64,000 bases of DNA from the NCBI RefSeq assembly GCF_022605725.1, contig NC_065551.1, positions 20,708,001 to 20,772,000 of the forward strand. Direction: 5' to 3'. The notes beneath the pieces are model-generated. The model did no database searches. It was not told where the DNA came from and saw nothing but the letters and a program-made list of their open reading frames with translations. The position numbers and the translations under genes are program-made. This DNA is from Anthonomus grandis grandis. Lineage: Eukaryota > Arthropoda > Insecta > Coleoptera > Curculionidae. Of the stretch, positions 1 to 11,600 are shown one piece after another (the first letter of the stretch is position 1; each line of letters starts with the position of its first letter).

Positions 1-727
1 TAATTGACATCCAAAATATTTTAAAATATAATAAGGCAATAACAATGCCAGAAAATAAATCCTTCAAGATTCTTAGAAAAAACATCAATCAAATCCAAAT
101 TTGCACTAAGCGTACTATTATTTTTAACTCGACTTGAAGAACAGGTTTTACACTGTAGAGACGAAATAAGACAACGTTTTGTATTTCAGTGTAATTTTTG
201 TCTAAGTTTTTTGTCTGCAAACATTTGGTTTTAAGTTTTTTTTAATTATTTTAGTTTACCAATGTATAATAATTATATGTTTATTACCGATTTGTTAACC
301 TGATTCACTATAAAATTTTTGCCGATAATTGATGGTTTTATTATGATATAAAATGTATTGTCTCTCTCTCTTTTTTCGCAATAAACCGATGATAACCAGC
401 ATTAATTGTCGATCAAATGAGCTTGATATCTTGCAACGAACGACGTTACGTTTGAACGTAACAAATTGGTTAAAGTATAGTTGTCTATTAGATGTCTATG
501 TCTATGTCTATAAGAACTATTATTTTTAAAAGCTATAAATCGTAGTATAAAAAAGTTAATAATCAATACATATAAATTAATGCAATAATTAGAATAAAAT
601 GTATTTCCTTTATAACATATGAATTCTTAACTAATATGCGACTAAAATAGTATTGTGTGTATACAAGTGACATATTCAGCAATTTCACGATTGCTGAATA
701 TGTCACACCACTAGTTTCAAGGTAGTT
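1..727. other. AT-rich DNA without a recognisable gene
   Basis: No reading frame of note and no element motif is visible. A short TC run lies at about 360-372. A hairpin at 667-706 is listed separately. Confidence 0.6.
667..706. repeat. Perfect 17-bp inverted repeat (hairpin)
   Basis: Bases 667-683 (GTGACATATTCAGCAAT) are exactly complementary to 690-706, with a 6-base loop at 684-689. It lies just beyond the 3' end of the minus-strand mariner fragment at 728-1078, but its sequence is not the CAGGG-type mariner end seen elsewhere here. Function is unknown. It is one of eight similar structures in the window. Confidence 0.85.
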
Positions 728-1078
728 TTAATTTTCCAGATTAATTAATCCTATTTTCTCGATATTTGCACCTTTTTGTAAATAATACACTTTGCTTTTA
801 AAACCTCTAGAAAAATAAAGCCAAAGTTCTGGACTATTTGGTGGCAAGGTTATGGTTCCTCGCCTACCTATCCATATTCCATACCTATTTTTAAAAAAAT
901 TTGCAAAAGGCATCACATTGAATGATGTCGCTGCATCTTGGCGTCATATTATTAGGGATATTGATGTAAGCTGCTCTAAGAGAGCTTCTATTTCCGCATT
1001 TACAAATACCATATAACTCTTAATAGTTAAAGATCCCTCGTGAAAAATGGGACCGATAGCTTTACTATAGATACGGCA
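728..1078 (-). pseudogene. Mariner-group transposase, C-terminal fragment
   Basis: Read on the minus strand, this matches the back half of a mariner-type (DDE_3) cut-and-paste transposase. In order: a block ending in IFHEGSLT (about 1055-1020), a stop codon (about 945) directly before RQDAATSF, which holds the second catalytic Asp, then WIGRRG and SPELW...RGFKSKVYY, matching WIGRRG and the FFLWGF..SVVY region of the better preserved transposase at 57850-58926. The catalytic Asp of the TPLD motif is missing, apparently with a small deletion. No TIRs can be paired with it. It is an old inactive scrap; family confidence is good, subfamily is inferred from similarity to the two larger elements in this window. 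Confidence 0.7.
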
Positions 1079-1509
1079 CCGTGGAGGGATCTCCTACCCT
1101 GAAATGTTATTTCACAGGATTGACGTGTGTTTTGTGTAGCCAAAAATTTGTATTTTTTCTATTAAATATACCCGCAATGGTAAAAGTGCAGGACAAAATA
1201 CCTTTCAAGCATATTTATGAACATCTTCCAATCTTTGAACAGAAAAACGAAAATATTTCTTCAGTATCTCTTAAATTTTACTGGCTATTTTATTAAAATA
1301 ATAACTGGTGTTTTCGATTAACTTGCTTTTTTTAGAAGTTTTCTAACTTTTTTTAAAAAGTGACAAATTGGCAGATATCGATGGTTTGCTTTACGGTTTA
1401 TTACAACTACGTTATAAATTGTTGTGTGTTCAGTCTCTGTATTCATTAACTATGCTTAGTAATTTTTTCCTTTGAAAATATGTTTGAAATCCTTTTATTT
1501 TTAGTTTTA
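1079..1509. other. AT-rich spacer, nothing recognised
   Basis: A 71-codon plus-strand frame at 1081-1296 overlaps the opposite side of possible transposase sequence and shows no known motif. Nothing else is visible. Confidence 0.5.
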
Positions 1510-2450
1510 TAAGCCTATTCAGTTAATAACCCGTGCAACCTTTAATCTTGTTTGATCCATCCTTATCTTTAATTTAAATGCCCTTAAATCGAGATTTCTT
1601 TATTCAAAAGTTCAGATGGAAATCCACTATGTATTTTAGGATTTATATACATAAAGCAGCGTTATGCCAATGTGGTTTTAAGTTTCGGGAAGGAACATGC
1701 TTTATGTCTTAATTTATGTGAATTTGTAATATAAGAAAGTGTGTATTTCTTCTTAAATTGCCGAATTTGCCAAAGCAATGCACTGAAAAATAGTTGTCTA
1801 GGGTCAAGAGCTTCAATTTTGTAATATACTTTATCCGAAGAATAATCTTTGGTTTGGTCTAAAATTATCTTTAGTATCTATTTTTATATAACTGCGCGAC
1901 GAAAACTTGATTCTTCTTGTTTGCTTTCCCGCCTTATCGGCGCGTATTGGTCTTTGAAACTTGGTGTGCTGCCGGTTTTACACTTTTTTATAATTTTTCA
2001 GTATTTTAAGGTGCAAGTTCTTAAGTTGGTATGTAAAAGTGCTTTTTAAACAGAAGTTATCAAAAAAAAAAAAATTTTTTTTAATTCGTTTTGAAAAACT
2101 GCAAACATTACAAAATTAGATTTATTTTATTAAAAAAAATGCCAAAGATTCCAAAAAACAGCATTTTTAGTAACAAATAAATTTAATAAATATTAATTCA
2201 AAATGACAGTCATATCCATTTAAGTTATGCACTAATGAATAAATAAATAATTTTTATAAATTTTATACGTTAATAATTATATTTTAATATAAATTATTCT
2301 TATTTTATTACTTTCTTTTAAGAAGCAATATGCCTTATCGTTTAAAATTTAAAATTAAAAAAATAAAAAGAAAATAAATATTTAAATTACAGGATATTAT
2401 ATTAATAACATCAAAAATGTATAAATGAACACAGTATTGACACTAACTGA
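1510..2450 (+). repeat. Unnamed AT-rich repeat family, copy 1 (longest)
   Basis: Three parts recur elsewhere. The front (about 1525-1560, ...TTTAATCTTGTTTG..., and 1940-2000, GTATTGGTCTTTGAAACTTG) matches 6967-7110. The middle (1655-1820, with ATGCTTTATGTCTTA and AATGCACTGAA) matches 3597-3765. The back (about 2110-2450, with CCATTTAAGTTATGC and AAAATGTATAAATGAACA) matches 3820-4020 and 5440-5550. No coding potential is visible. The copies are diverged and lack obvious TIRs, so the class (non-autonomous DNA element, LINE untranslated region or other) is unresolved. Confidence 0.65.
2216..2230 (+). repeat. Dispersed 15-bp motif, copy a
   Basis: Exact CCATTTAAGTTATGC inside copy 1 of the AT-rich repeat family. 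Taken as the reference for the other copies listed below. Confidence 0.6.
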
Positions 2451-2699
2451 TTAAAAATGTGTTTAACAAATTATTTTTATAAACTTTCTTTAAAATAAAT
2501 AGTACATATAACTTATCTAATGTATTCTTTGCTAATAATTTGATAAATCTTTTTTTAACTCTGGTCAATTATCCTTGTAAGCTGGTAGTTGTGATTTGAA
2601 TAAAAATAAAGAACTTATAGACTGAGTAGATGTTTCTTGTGAAGATAAGGTCGGATAAAATAATGTTGAAAGTGTTCTAGATTTCTAGATTTCGGTTTT

Positions 2700-2930
2700 G
2701 TCTTTTTGTCTAGTATTAGAGTAATGGGCGTTATTATATAACGTCTTTTACATAGTGGAATCGAAAGACTGCACATATAGTGTCTAAAATCCTGGATCTA
2801 ATTTTTAATATTTTTAAAATATTATTTTTTATATTTTTAATTAGTATGTTTCTAGATACTGTATCCTATACTAATTTGCCATAAAAAATTTTAGAATTGG
2901 GATTTTATATAAGAAATTTAATAGACCTTT
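2700..2930 (-). pseudogene. Possible LINE reverse-transcriptase tail fragment
   Basis: The stretch ACTGTATCCTATACTAA (about 2860) resembles 5940-5965, which lies in the C-terminal part of the minus-strand LINE at 5830-6640. Translation of the minus strand gives a short frame with KLVYDTVSRN. No catalytic motif is present. This is a weak call, resting on the nucleotide similarity between the two places. Confidence 0.3.
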
Positions 2931-2939
2931 TTTTTTTTT

Positions 2940-3589
2940 CACAATTTCACAATTCCGTGACCCTCTTGATTGCCGTATATAAATACACTTGATTTTTTCC
3001 ACTAGGGGTATTCTAAAAATTATGCTTAACTTTGTTTCTAAATGTAAGGATCAGCTGAGGAAAATAGTTCGTAAAGCGTTCAAGAGCAATATACCTAATA
3101 TGTTAAGAGGTGTCGTAAATTTGATAGCTAGAAAGTGTTATCTATATTTGAAAAATAATGGTAATTTCATTGAATATTATCTACAATTCAAATGAGTTTT
3201 TTTGGTTTCTAGTAGTAAATTTCTTTTTAATTTCTAGTAGTAGTAGTAAAGTCACATTTTTTTTAAATTTAATTTAACTATCTACTATACCAGAACATTC
3301 GAAATTTCATAAAAAGCTATTTTATCCAAGTCAAATATTACGAAATAATTTTATGTCATACATCATTGTATTCGTAATAAAATATGCTATTTGATACAGG
3401 GCATACTTTTTTTACGGGCCATTTTTGCAGAGTTTTTTTTTTGTTTCTTCATATCTACTTAGAATTTTACAACTTTAAAAACAGCATTGCTAGACTTGAA
3501 AATGCGCACTTTTTCTCCAATATAACTATCTTCGTATTCTCTTTTTTTCCTAGATCCCCATAAGAGCCATCCTTATTTTGGACACACTG
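2940..3589 (+). mobile_element. Mariner-group element remnant with right end
   Basis: A 68-codon plus-strand frame (2989-3195) reads as a mariner-type transposase C-terminus: FSTRGILK aligns with the FFLWGYLK block of the family, with the catalytic Asp just before it changed to Ile. It then runs through a helix-rich tail to ARKCYLYLKNNGNFIEYYL, like the ending CLENNGEHFEHLL of the element at 57.3 kb. About 400 bp later the sequence GGACACACTG ends at 3589, followed by TA, as expected for a right terminal repeat. The left part is missing. The element is long dead. Confidence 0.6.
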
Positions 3590-3596
3590 TATATAA

Positions 3597-4020
3597 AACA
3601 GCATTATACAAATTTGGTTTTAACTTTAGACAAGGAATATGCTTTATGTCTTATTCTAAGTGAATTCGTAATATAAGAAAATGTGTATTTCTTCTGAAAT
3701 TACCTAATCGCAATGCACTGAACAAATAGTTTTTTAGAGTCGAGATTCAGTTTTAATTCAGTCATAATGAAAAACTTCAAAGATTAGAAAATTGACTTTA
3801 TTTTATTCAAACAAATGATTAAGATTTCAAAAAAGAATAATTCTCAATGCAAATATTATTTATAAATATTAATAGTGAATCAATCTTGTCCATTTAAGTT
3901 ATCTAACGATTAAATAATAATTATGTTTTTGAATAAGTTCATTTCTTTTATTACTTTTCTTTTAGAATACACGATATTATAATAATGACAATAACGAAAT
4001 GTATAAATAATAACCAAACA
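3597..4020 (+). repeat. Unnamed AT-rich repeat family, copy 2
   Basis: About 170 bp (3597-3765) aligns closely by eye with 1655-1820, and the following AT-rich part with 2110-2450. It begins immediately after the right end of the mariner remnant at 2940-3589, so that element may have inserted into or beside an older copy. Confidence 0.65.
3890..3903 (+). repeat. Dispersed 15-bp motif, copy b (shortened)
   Basis: CCATTTAAGTTATC, preceded by AATCTTGT; the final G of the reference motif is missing. Lies in copy 2 of the AT-rich repeat family. Confidence 0.5.
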
Positions 4021-4193
4021 TAAGACGTAATAACGTTTATTTTTCAAAAAAAAGTTACATATTACAATATTCGACATAATACGAGTGCATCTTGATTATA
4101 AGAAACTGTTAGCAGGCAATACACAACCGCAATGCGATTTATAGTTAGTTGGTATATTCCAATCTATTACAATACTCAAACAAAAAATAAATC

Positions 4194-4445
4194 ATCAAAC
4201 AAATTGTTCTCGCAATAACTTGGTTTTAATATATCTCTTAAAGGTATAATGTAAATGTTGTTGAGCGGTTTCTGATAAACTATTTCACATTTGTGCAGCA
4301 ACAAAGAATATTGGAAAATAATAGGGCGGTTTGCCAGTTTTTATTACAGAATAAATAAAGCAAGACTTGATATATTCATTCGTGAAATCTTCTCCTATTT
4401 GACAAAATTGAGATTTCATTTAAGAATACTAAATAAAAAATGCAA
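4194..4445 (-). pseudogene. LINE open reading frame 2, C-terminal end
   Basis: The minus-strand translation from about 4345 to a stop at 4194-4196 gives a block beginning PIFFVAAQM, one internal stop, then NSLSETAQQHL and FKRYIKTKLL. This is the usual ending of Jockey/CR1-type LINE proteins: a W/NSLP-like turn followed by a basic FK..L helix. No reverse-transcriptase motif remains. The rest of the element is absent or unrecognisable. Confidence 0.5.
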
Positions 4446-4689
4446 ACAAGCATTTTGGAGCTTTTGAATTGACTCTGATATGACAAAAGTGAATACACCA
4501 TTATAAACTATAACTCTTTATTCAAGTAAAGATAAGATTAATGAATTAGCATAGATAATATTTTATTTTTTCTGGAAGATGCGATTATATTTGCATAATT
4601 GCTTTGGTTGCAAATAGGCAAGAAGAATATCAAAATTAACTATGTTCTTTCTCAGTGTAATACTGATTCAAGGTCAGGCTCAGAAGAGG

Positions 4690-4985
4690 GTTAGTGGGAC
4701 GCGGTGAACGGCTAAGGCTAGATTTGATAACAATAAGCTTTCACTAAATGTTGCCAAGACATAAAAAATCCTTTTCTTGGTCAGAGACATCTATGATACC
4801 AATAATGAGAAAAACGTAAAATTTTTGGGTATTCGTCTAAATGCAAAATTAAAGTGAAATGTTCAGGCTGAAACTATCCGTAAAAAATTAAGGCGTACAC
4901 CACTTAATAAACTAAATAATCTAATAAACAAAAACATTTTTTAAAACTATATGAAAGAAAAAATAAATAGCTTGGGATCCACAAT
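4690..4985 (+). pseudogene. LINE reverse-transcriptase, post-catalytic fragment
   Basis: The plus strand reads NNKLSLNVAKT, stop, KILFLVRD..., then VKFLGIRLNAKLK, stop, NVQAETIRKKL. KLSLNVAKT and VKFLGI are the conserved blocks just after the catalytic FADD motif in LINE reverse transcriptases, where they form the template-binding end of the palm. Two stops interrupt about 80 codons. It faces the opposite way from the LINE tail at 4194-4445, so the two belong to different insertions. Confidence 0.6.
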
Positions 4986-5249
4986 GCGTTTTTTTTTTCA
5001 GAAACTGAGTATTTGGAATTTGAGGACTTTTAGCAATACCCTTTAAATTGTTTCTACTTGTGGTTTGTAATGTTTTTTTAATTGTAGAATAGTGTTAAAC
5101 AACTTTTACCTTAATGTCTACGTACTATTTAATTTTATTACTCAGGGTCCAGCAATAGTACGTTGACTTCTATAAAGATGTTCATAAGATCTTCAGATCT
5201 TCTATAAACGGAGGATACTTTGACTTAAATGGTTTCTTTCTGTTATATA

Positions 5250-5400
5250 CAGGGTCTTCGTAGTTATCATTCAAATTTTACGGATTTCAAAGCTTCATTT
5301 CTCGATTTTTCAAACGGAATACCGTTTATATTTTTCATGCATTTAATAAAGAATTAATAAATGAACTTTTATTGTATAGAGATATTAGCTATCTTTAGTC
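5250..5400. repeat. Solo left end of a TA-type DNA transposon
   Basis: After a TA at 5248-5249 the sequence CAGGGTCTTCGTAGTTATC begins, matching the start of the mariner ends at 17600 (CCGGGTGG...) and 57295 (CAGGGTG...). No transposase or partner end follows; AT-rich DNA and a short piece of the repeat family take over after about 5400. Confidence 0.4.
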
Positions 5401-5439
5401 GTTTTGAAAATATTCACGCTAATAATTAGACAAGCATAT

Positions 5440-5550
5440 TTAAAATATTAATCATTTTATTATTATTACATCAAGTGTTTTATATATTTTACGTTTTGTT
5501 ATATAATCTAAAATGTATAAATAAACATGGTACTGACACAACAAAAATTC
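5440..5550 (+). repeat. Unnamed AT-rich repeat family, tail fragment
   Basis: AAAATGTATAAATAAACATGGTACTGACAC at about 5510-5540 (read in two halves) corresponds to 2415-2445 of copy 1. Only the tail is present. Confidence 0.4.
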
Positions 5551-5829
5551 ATCTTATCACTAATTTATGCTTATACTATAAAGAATATTAAAAAAAGCTG
5601 TTTTGCTACCACCCCAATTTTTCCAACAAAAAATTAATATCATTACCTAACTCAATCTAATAAGCTCAATTAATAATAATTATTTATGTACTTTCCTTTA
5701 TTAGAAATAATTAAGTTCAAGCCTCTATAGGAACTTATGTCGAAATTAAGAAAAAAAATTTCACTAAACGATCGAAATGGTAGCAATAGGCGCTAATGTA
5801 TTACTTGTGATATAATGACGAATCGACGA

Positions 5830-6640
5830 GTCTCGTATCTTTGATGAGATTTATTTGGTGCAGTTTGTCATATATTATTTTTAATATCCATTTCTGGATG
5901 TTTTCCACGAGATCCACGAGATTTAGGATCGACGTCCAATACTGCACCCTATACTAAATTTCTATAAGAAAAATGAGATTGTATAAGTGAGACGTATAAT
6001 TTAGATATATTTTGTAAGTTCATTCCATTTTAAATGTGGATGTAAATTCACTCTTAAATATTTTACTTTTGATTTTATTGTCACTCTCTTATCAAAATCA
6101 AGTTTAACATTTATTTTCTGGTACGGTGGAAGAGAGTCATAGTAACTACTAAAAGGCTTAACAATAAGCAACTTTTAACTATTTTTTGAAGTTCTATAAA
6201 TTTTTGCCCTATAAATTGTTGCGAAATCATCTGCAAAACAGACTATTTTCTTAAGCAAATTTATATAAAATGCATTATTTATATAAATGACAAGCAATAG
6301 CGCTCCTAGGACTGTTCCTTGGCCAACTCCTTACTCAATAGTTTGTTTGCTGCTGATGTTCTTTTCCATCTTAATGCTTACTAAGATAACTTTAAAAAAA
6401 TTGAAAGTAGCGCCAGTTATCCCTGAATTTTCCAATATTAATTATATATAAAGTAAGTTTTTATGATCGACAGTGTCAAATGCTTTCAGTAAATTAATGA
6501 AAATACTGAGTAGATTTTCACGTTTATATACATATGTTTAGTATATGTAGAGCATTATGTAAGGTTGTTGTAAGTTTGGCCAAAGCGTCATCTGTCAATA
6601 TATTTTCTTGGGAGCTAAACTGATTTGCAAAACTTTTAAC
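5830..6640 (-). pseudogene. LINE reverse transcriptase, broken
   Basis: The minus strand carries the core of a non-LTR reverse transcriptase in correct order: ENILTDDALAKL (about 6615), LKAFDTVDHKNLLY (about 6490, first catalytic region), GQGTVLGALLLVIYINN (about 6310), CFADDFATIY (about 6230, the catalytic FADD box), and further down a C-terminal region near 5940. Several stops and at least two frameshifts separate these blocks. FADD and the KAFDTVDH block mark a Jockey/CR1-group enzyme that would copy element RNA at a nicked chromosomal target. Both ends are missing. Confidence 0.75.
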
Positions 6641-6929
6641 TAATATACAACTAAAATAGTCAAATTTCACATGCTGAATATGCCCACCATAACACTTCTA
6701 AAATGAGTAACAACAAAAAAAAATAATTTCATGAATGCAAACGTAATTCGAAAAAACTATAAACCTATATGCAAAATAACACAAACCTATTAAAAAATTA
6801 GCAATTTTCTTAATTTGTAACACTTTGTCAAATGTCAAGATCATGATTGATCAATCTTCTGATTTGTTCTCGGCTAAAATAACATATGTTTATTTATATA
6901 TCTGAAAAGATACAATTTAATTCATTTGA

Positions 6930-7320
6930 TTAAATACTTAATTGTCGAGTAATTTTAAAATCAATAACCTGTTTAATATTTAATCTTGTTTGCTTCAAGA
7001 TTTCTTCTTTTTAACTTATGTTGAAATGCACGAATCGAGGTTCAGATTTGCGTGTATTGGTCTTTCAAATTTGGTGTGTTTGCGGTTTTAAATTTTTTTC
7101 TTTTTCTCCAGTTTTTTATTGTTTCATGAAAGAAAATTGTTCTTTCTTAATTCAAAGTAATTTTGATTTTTTTTTGAAAAACTGCTAAGAACTTGAAAAT
7201 TTGTTATTTTTTTATTTTCAAAAATTCAGGTAATTCAAGAAAATTAATATTTATAAACACGTTTATTTATATTAGTGGTGAAAATAAATAGCCTTCATTT
7301 AAGTCTATTTGACTCAATAT
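6930..7320 (+). repeat. Unnamed AT-rich repeat family, copy 4
   Basis: TTTAATCTTGTTTG (about 6982) and CGTGTATTGGTCTTTCAAA (about 7050) match 1541 and 1938 in copy 1, in the same order but closer together. The back end with TTCATTTAAG (about 7294) is a weak match to the dispersed motif. Confidence 0.5.
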
Positions 7321-7559
7321 CCCGTAAAATAACTCTAAATATTCAAGTTATTAATATGACATGATAATCGTTTTAAGCTAAATGATGCATTTAAATAAAC
7401 ATATAAAGTTGAGTAAGTATGATTTCTATACGTTGATAATATATTAAATAAAAGCAATTTTTGTAGCGTACTACTTCTATCAGACTCACTACATTCTATT
7501 TTAAAAAGAAAATCCAATCACCTTAAATTATGCATTCAACGGTGTCAGTTAACCATTAT

Positions 7560-8175
7560 TCCAGAAGTCGTTTCGTATTATTTTTTAAATCAATTTTTAT
7601 TTCCTTTTCCTATAGGCCGTTAAATAGTTCATTTTTAATTTTTTATAAAATTGAGTGAATCTTTTAGAAAATTACAGGTTTTCATTTATACTTTTGAAAA
7701 AAAAATAGAAATTTAATTATTTTTGGCGAAGGAAAATAGAAACTGGTTTGTTTTTAGCGAAAAATAAAACCCAAATTGGCTTCAACTCCCTGGAAAATAT
7801 ATTAAATATTTTTCTCCAGGCAGAGATGAGTCAAAATTATTTAAGTTTTCCAGATAGCCGAAATCATTTAAATTTTTTTTCAGATGTTTATCTTTTCATT
7901 TTATTGTTTGGTAGAGATGCAAAATGTCTATAACTTTCTGGAAAATATAAAAAATGCATAAAACAAATAATTTTTATCTTTTCTTTACGATACAGTATCA
8001 GTCAAAATATATTATTCTAGAAACCATTTTGTATTTCGTACAGGAACTTTAAGTCGTTTTGTATTTTCCCTGACTAGTTGCATTAAGTTTTATCTTCGAT
8101 TTTTTTTTCATAGGCAGTTAAAGCGTTTTTTCTCCATAAATCTGATCATTTTTTTAGAAAATTGGGAAGTTGGAA
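7560..8175 (+). repeat. Diverged direct repeat, two units about 480 bp apart
   Basis: The unit CCTATAGGCCGTTAAATAG...TTTTAGAAAATTACAGG (7607-7680) recurs as TTCATAGGCAGTTAAAGCG...TTTTAGAAAATTGGGAAG (8108-8171), and TCGTTTCGTATTATTTT (about 7568) has a counterpart TCGTTTTGTATTTTC (about 8053). A third motif, CTGGAAAATAT, appears at 7790 and 7937. The pogo-like element begins directly after the second unit. Confidence 0.5.
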
Positions 8176-8190
8176 GAAAAAATTAAAGTA

Positions 8191-8214
8191 GGGTAGGGCG
8201 GGGCTAGTTGATCC
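8191..8214 (+). repeat. Left terminal inverted repeat of pogo-like element
   Basis: Starts GGGTAGGGCGGGGCTAGTTG after TA. Pairs with 12062-12085 with three mismatches. Confidence 0.9.
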
Positions 8215-8540
8215 ACGCACCATATGACAAAGACCTAACACTTTTTAAAGAATCCGAGTAAACACGAAGCTACGTAGACCGGCCGTACTTGTTTATCTCA
8301 TGAATTTAGTTGATCGCCAGCAATTAAAGCGGATGTATCGTCAATTTTCTATTTTTGCACGCGGAAGTAAAAAATCGATATTGAATGTGTTTTTGGTCCT
8401 ACTTCATTATTTTAAAGTTGTGGACTTCAAAGTAAGTACAATATTTGTTCATAACCGTGTTATTTTAATAATATTTAGTTAAAAAATAACAGTTCTAAAT
8501 ACATTTTTTATTATGTGTTGAATTGTTCCAAAAATGTGTG

Positions 8541-8597
8541 TGGGGTTAGTTGAGCAAAAATTAACGGGGCAAGTTGAGACATGGCTCAACTGACCCT
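8541..8597. promoter_or_regulatory. Left subterminal motif cluster of pogo-like element
   Basis: Three copies of the sequence that also forms the inner part of the TIR: GGGGTTAGTTGAGC (8542-8555), GGGGCAAGTTGAGA (8566-8579) and, inverted, the complement of GGCTCAACTGACCCT (8583-8597). Such repeated subterminal copies are typical transposase-binding sites in DNA transposons; binding is inferred here. Confidence 0.65.
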
Positions 8598-8664
8598 CTT
8601 TCATGTATGTGTTTTATTTCATGTATAAAATAATATTTTTGCTATATTTCTGTTTTATTTTCAG

Positions 8665-11600
8665 ATGCGTACTTACAAGAGGACAACCGCACGTGGAGAG
8701 GCGACAAAAGAGCAGCTATTTAATGCAGCAATAGAAATTAGAACCGCAGCAACTGAATTTGGAATTGATCGAACGACACTGGGCCGATATATAAAAAAAT
8801 TAAAGAGCGGAGATGGACCAGACGAAGTAACAATGGGGTATGTTGCATCTCGTCAAGTTTTTTTCTTTAGAGCAAGAAGAAATTCTTAAAGATTACTTTG
8901 GAAAAATGGTTGCTCAGATTGGCAACCATTTTTTATAGTCTATTGCCAATTGATGTTAAACGCCTAGCCTTCGAATGTGCAACAAAATATAACTTAAACG
9001 TTCCTGAACCTTGGAAGATAAATAAAATGGCAGGAAAGGACTGGTTGACGGCTTATTTAAAGAGAAACCCTCAGCTCTCAATAAGAAAACCAGAACCGAC
9101 AAGCTTAGGTAGAGCAACCTCGTTCAATAAACATAATGTTAATATGTTTTTCGAAAAACTTGCCAACGTTATAAACAAATATAAATTTTCGCCATCAAGA
9201 ATTTGGAACACATACGAAACGGGCGTGTCTACAGTAACAAAACTTTTTGCTGATAGCAAATTCTTCTGATCCAATTGTCTCCAAATCAAACACCAAACCT
9301 CAAAGGGAAGAACGGGCAGCGCAACAGTACAAGCACTTATAAAGGGAAGCAGTTGGTACATCATATTGGAGTTGTTGACAGCCCAATAATTAAAAATAGA
9401 ATGACTTTTTGAGCCTCTAGGAGATCTATTTATATGGAGATGTATGCAATAGACCATAAAGTGCAGTGATCCGGAAGGACAATAAGTTGAAAATAAAATA
9501 GCCAGAGATAGGCAAGGCCGATTTAAGAGGCTAGTTTAATAAAAAGCTCTTAAATCAATTTTGTTAAGTAACTCTAATGAGTCCCATAAACATGATTATT
9601 CTTATTTTAATTCATAAGGATTGAGATTTAAAAGCCATATAGAATTTTCATAGAATTTCTATTGCTTCCCTATAAACATTTATATATGTAACAACTTCTT
9701 CTGTTCTGCTTCACTTTGATGATCGTCCAGGCTAATATGAATATTCCGGAAATTTCTTTTTTAATAAAAGAGAAGCTGTCGAAGATAAGAAAGTGAAGAA
9801 CAACAAAAAGTAAGAGTGGCTTTATTTGCTTTTTTAGCCGAAAATAACCAAGAAACCAAAAAGGAGAAAATATATTAAAGAGGTCACAAACATGAGCATC
9901 TAGTAACTTCGATTTTGGCGAAAAAAAATAATGCAACATTAAATTTAGCAGTTTAGAGCTGTGTTTAAATGAACTTACTGATCCTCATATGGTCATTCTT
10001 AACCTCGATCAGAATAGTTTAAGTTGTTATGCCTTTACCAGTTTAATTTTTTGACTTCGTTTTTAGTGTGTGTGTAATGTGTATATAGGACATAGGAGGT
10101 GTAGCCACTGTATGGCTGGTAGACAGATTTTATAAAAAAAGAGTGGATGAATTACCGAGTTGGTAATTAGATAGAAACAGGATACAATCCGTCCAGCACA
10201 TAAAAAAAACAATTTAAAAAACTCCTAAAAACTGTATTACGATTTATTTAATATCTGCGTACAGGACTACTGCAAAAGGACATCGTGTTACAGAGTCAAC
10301 CTGCGACCAGAAAAGATATGAAAAACCGGATTCGCAATGCAATTACGAATATACCCAGAGCTGAAATTGAAGCTGCAGTTCTGTCTACCCCATGACAGGC
10401 TTCAAGAATAATATAAAATAGTAGCAGCGAAGGAAAAAAGAAACATACGTGCTGTTACTTCAGGAAAGCGCGGAACTAATGTAACCCTAATTACCGCCGC
10501 ATCAGCAATAGGGAATATAATACCTACCATGTTTGTCCTTCCCAGAAAAAATTTTTAACCCTATTTTATTTAAAACGGTCCTCCAGAATGCATCGGTATA
10601 GGAAATGCAAGTGGTTGGATGACTAATTTAAAATTATATGATTTTATGAAGCATTTCGTTAAACATACAAGCCCTACTAAACAGTCTCCTGTTTTACTTT
10701 TACTGGACAATTATTCATCACATTTATCAATTCAGATCGTAGAATATGCAAAGAACAACAAAGTGGTAATGCCTTCATTCCCACCACACTGCACCCACAA
10801 ACTTCAGCCACTGGACGTGTCATTCTTGGGCCTTTCAAGAAGTATTTGGCTTCTGCCCAGGATGCATGGCTTCGTAACAACCCCGGACAGATAATTAGCA
10901 TATACGAAATACCAAAAATTGATGCCACAGCTTTGCCATTAGGAGCTACAAGTTCCAATATAATAAATGGATTTTGAAAAACGGGTATATATCCTTATAA
11001 TCGGGATATATTTTCTCATACAGATTTCGCACCATTATATGTGACTGATCGTCCAGTTCCCGAATCTATATCTCAGCCACCGTCGACAGAAAATAACAGC
11101 ATTTCTGCCAGCACTTCCCAAACCGTAGCTCCAGAAACACCTGATGACAACGCCATACCATCTACATCTACTGGAGTTTTTTTACCTGAAAGCTTGCAGC
11201 CTTTGCCTAAAGAAGGACCAAGAAAAACACAAAACCAGAGAAAGAAGAGAGCTTGCGCGATTTTGACAGACACGCCAGAAAAAGAAGCACTTGCTGAAGA
11301 ACAAAGCAAAAGGAAAATGAAAAGAAGAAAGAAGCTGCTAAAAAGCTATTTTAACAGATGTGTCCTACTCAGGTAATACACTATTGAAAACTAAAGAACG
11401 ACGGTCCAATATTACTTTTTCACATTCAGACGATGGAAAGACTCTAGGAGCCGTTGCTCGAGAAAAAGAAAGCAAGTTTTCCAAGAACATAAAACAGCAT
11501 AAAATAAATAAGAAATCTTTTTCCCCATTGCCATCCTCTGAGTCTGAAGATGATGAATGTTTATGTCTGATGTGCCTAGCATTTACAGATAGTGTTCCGG

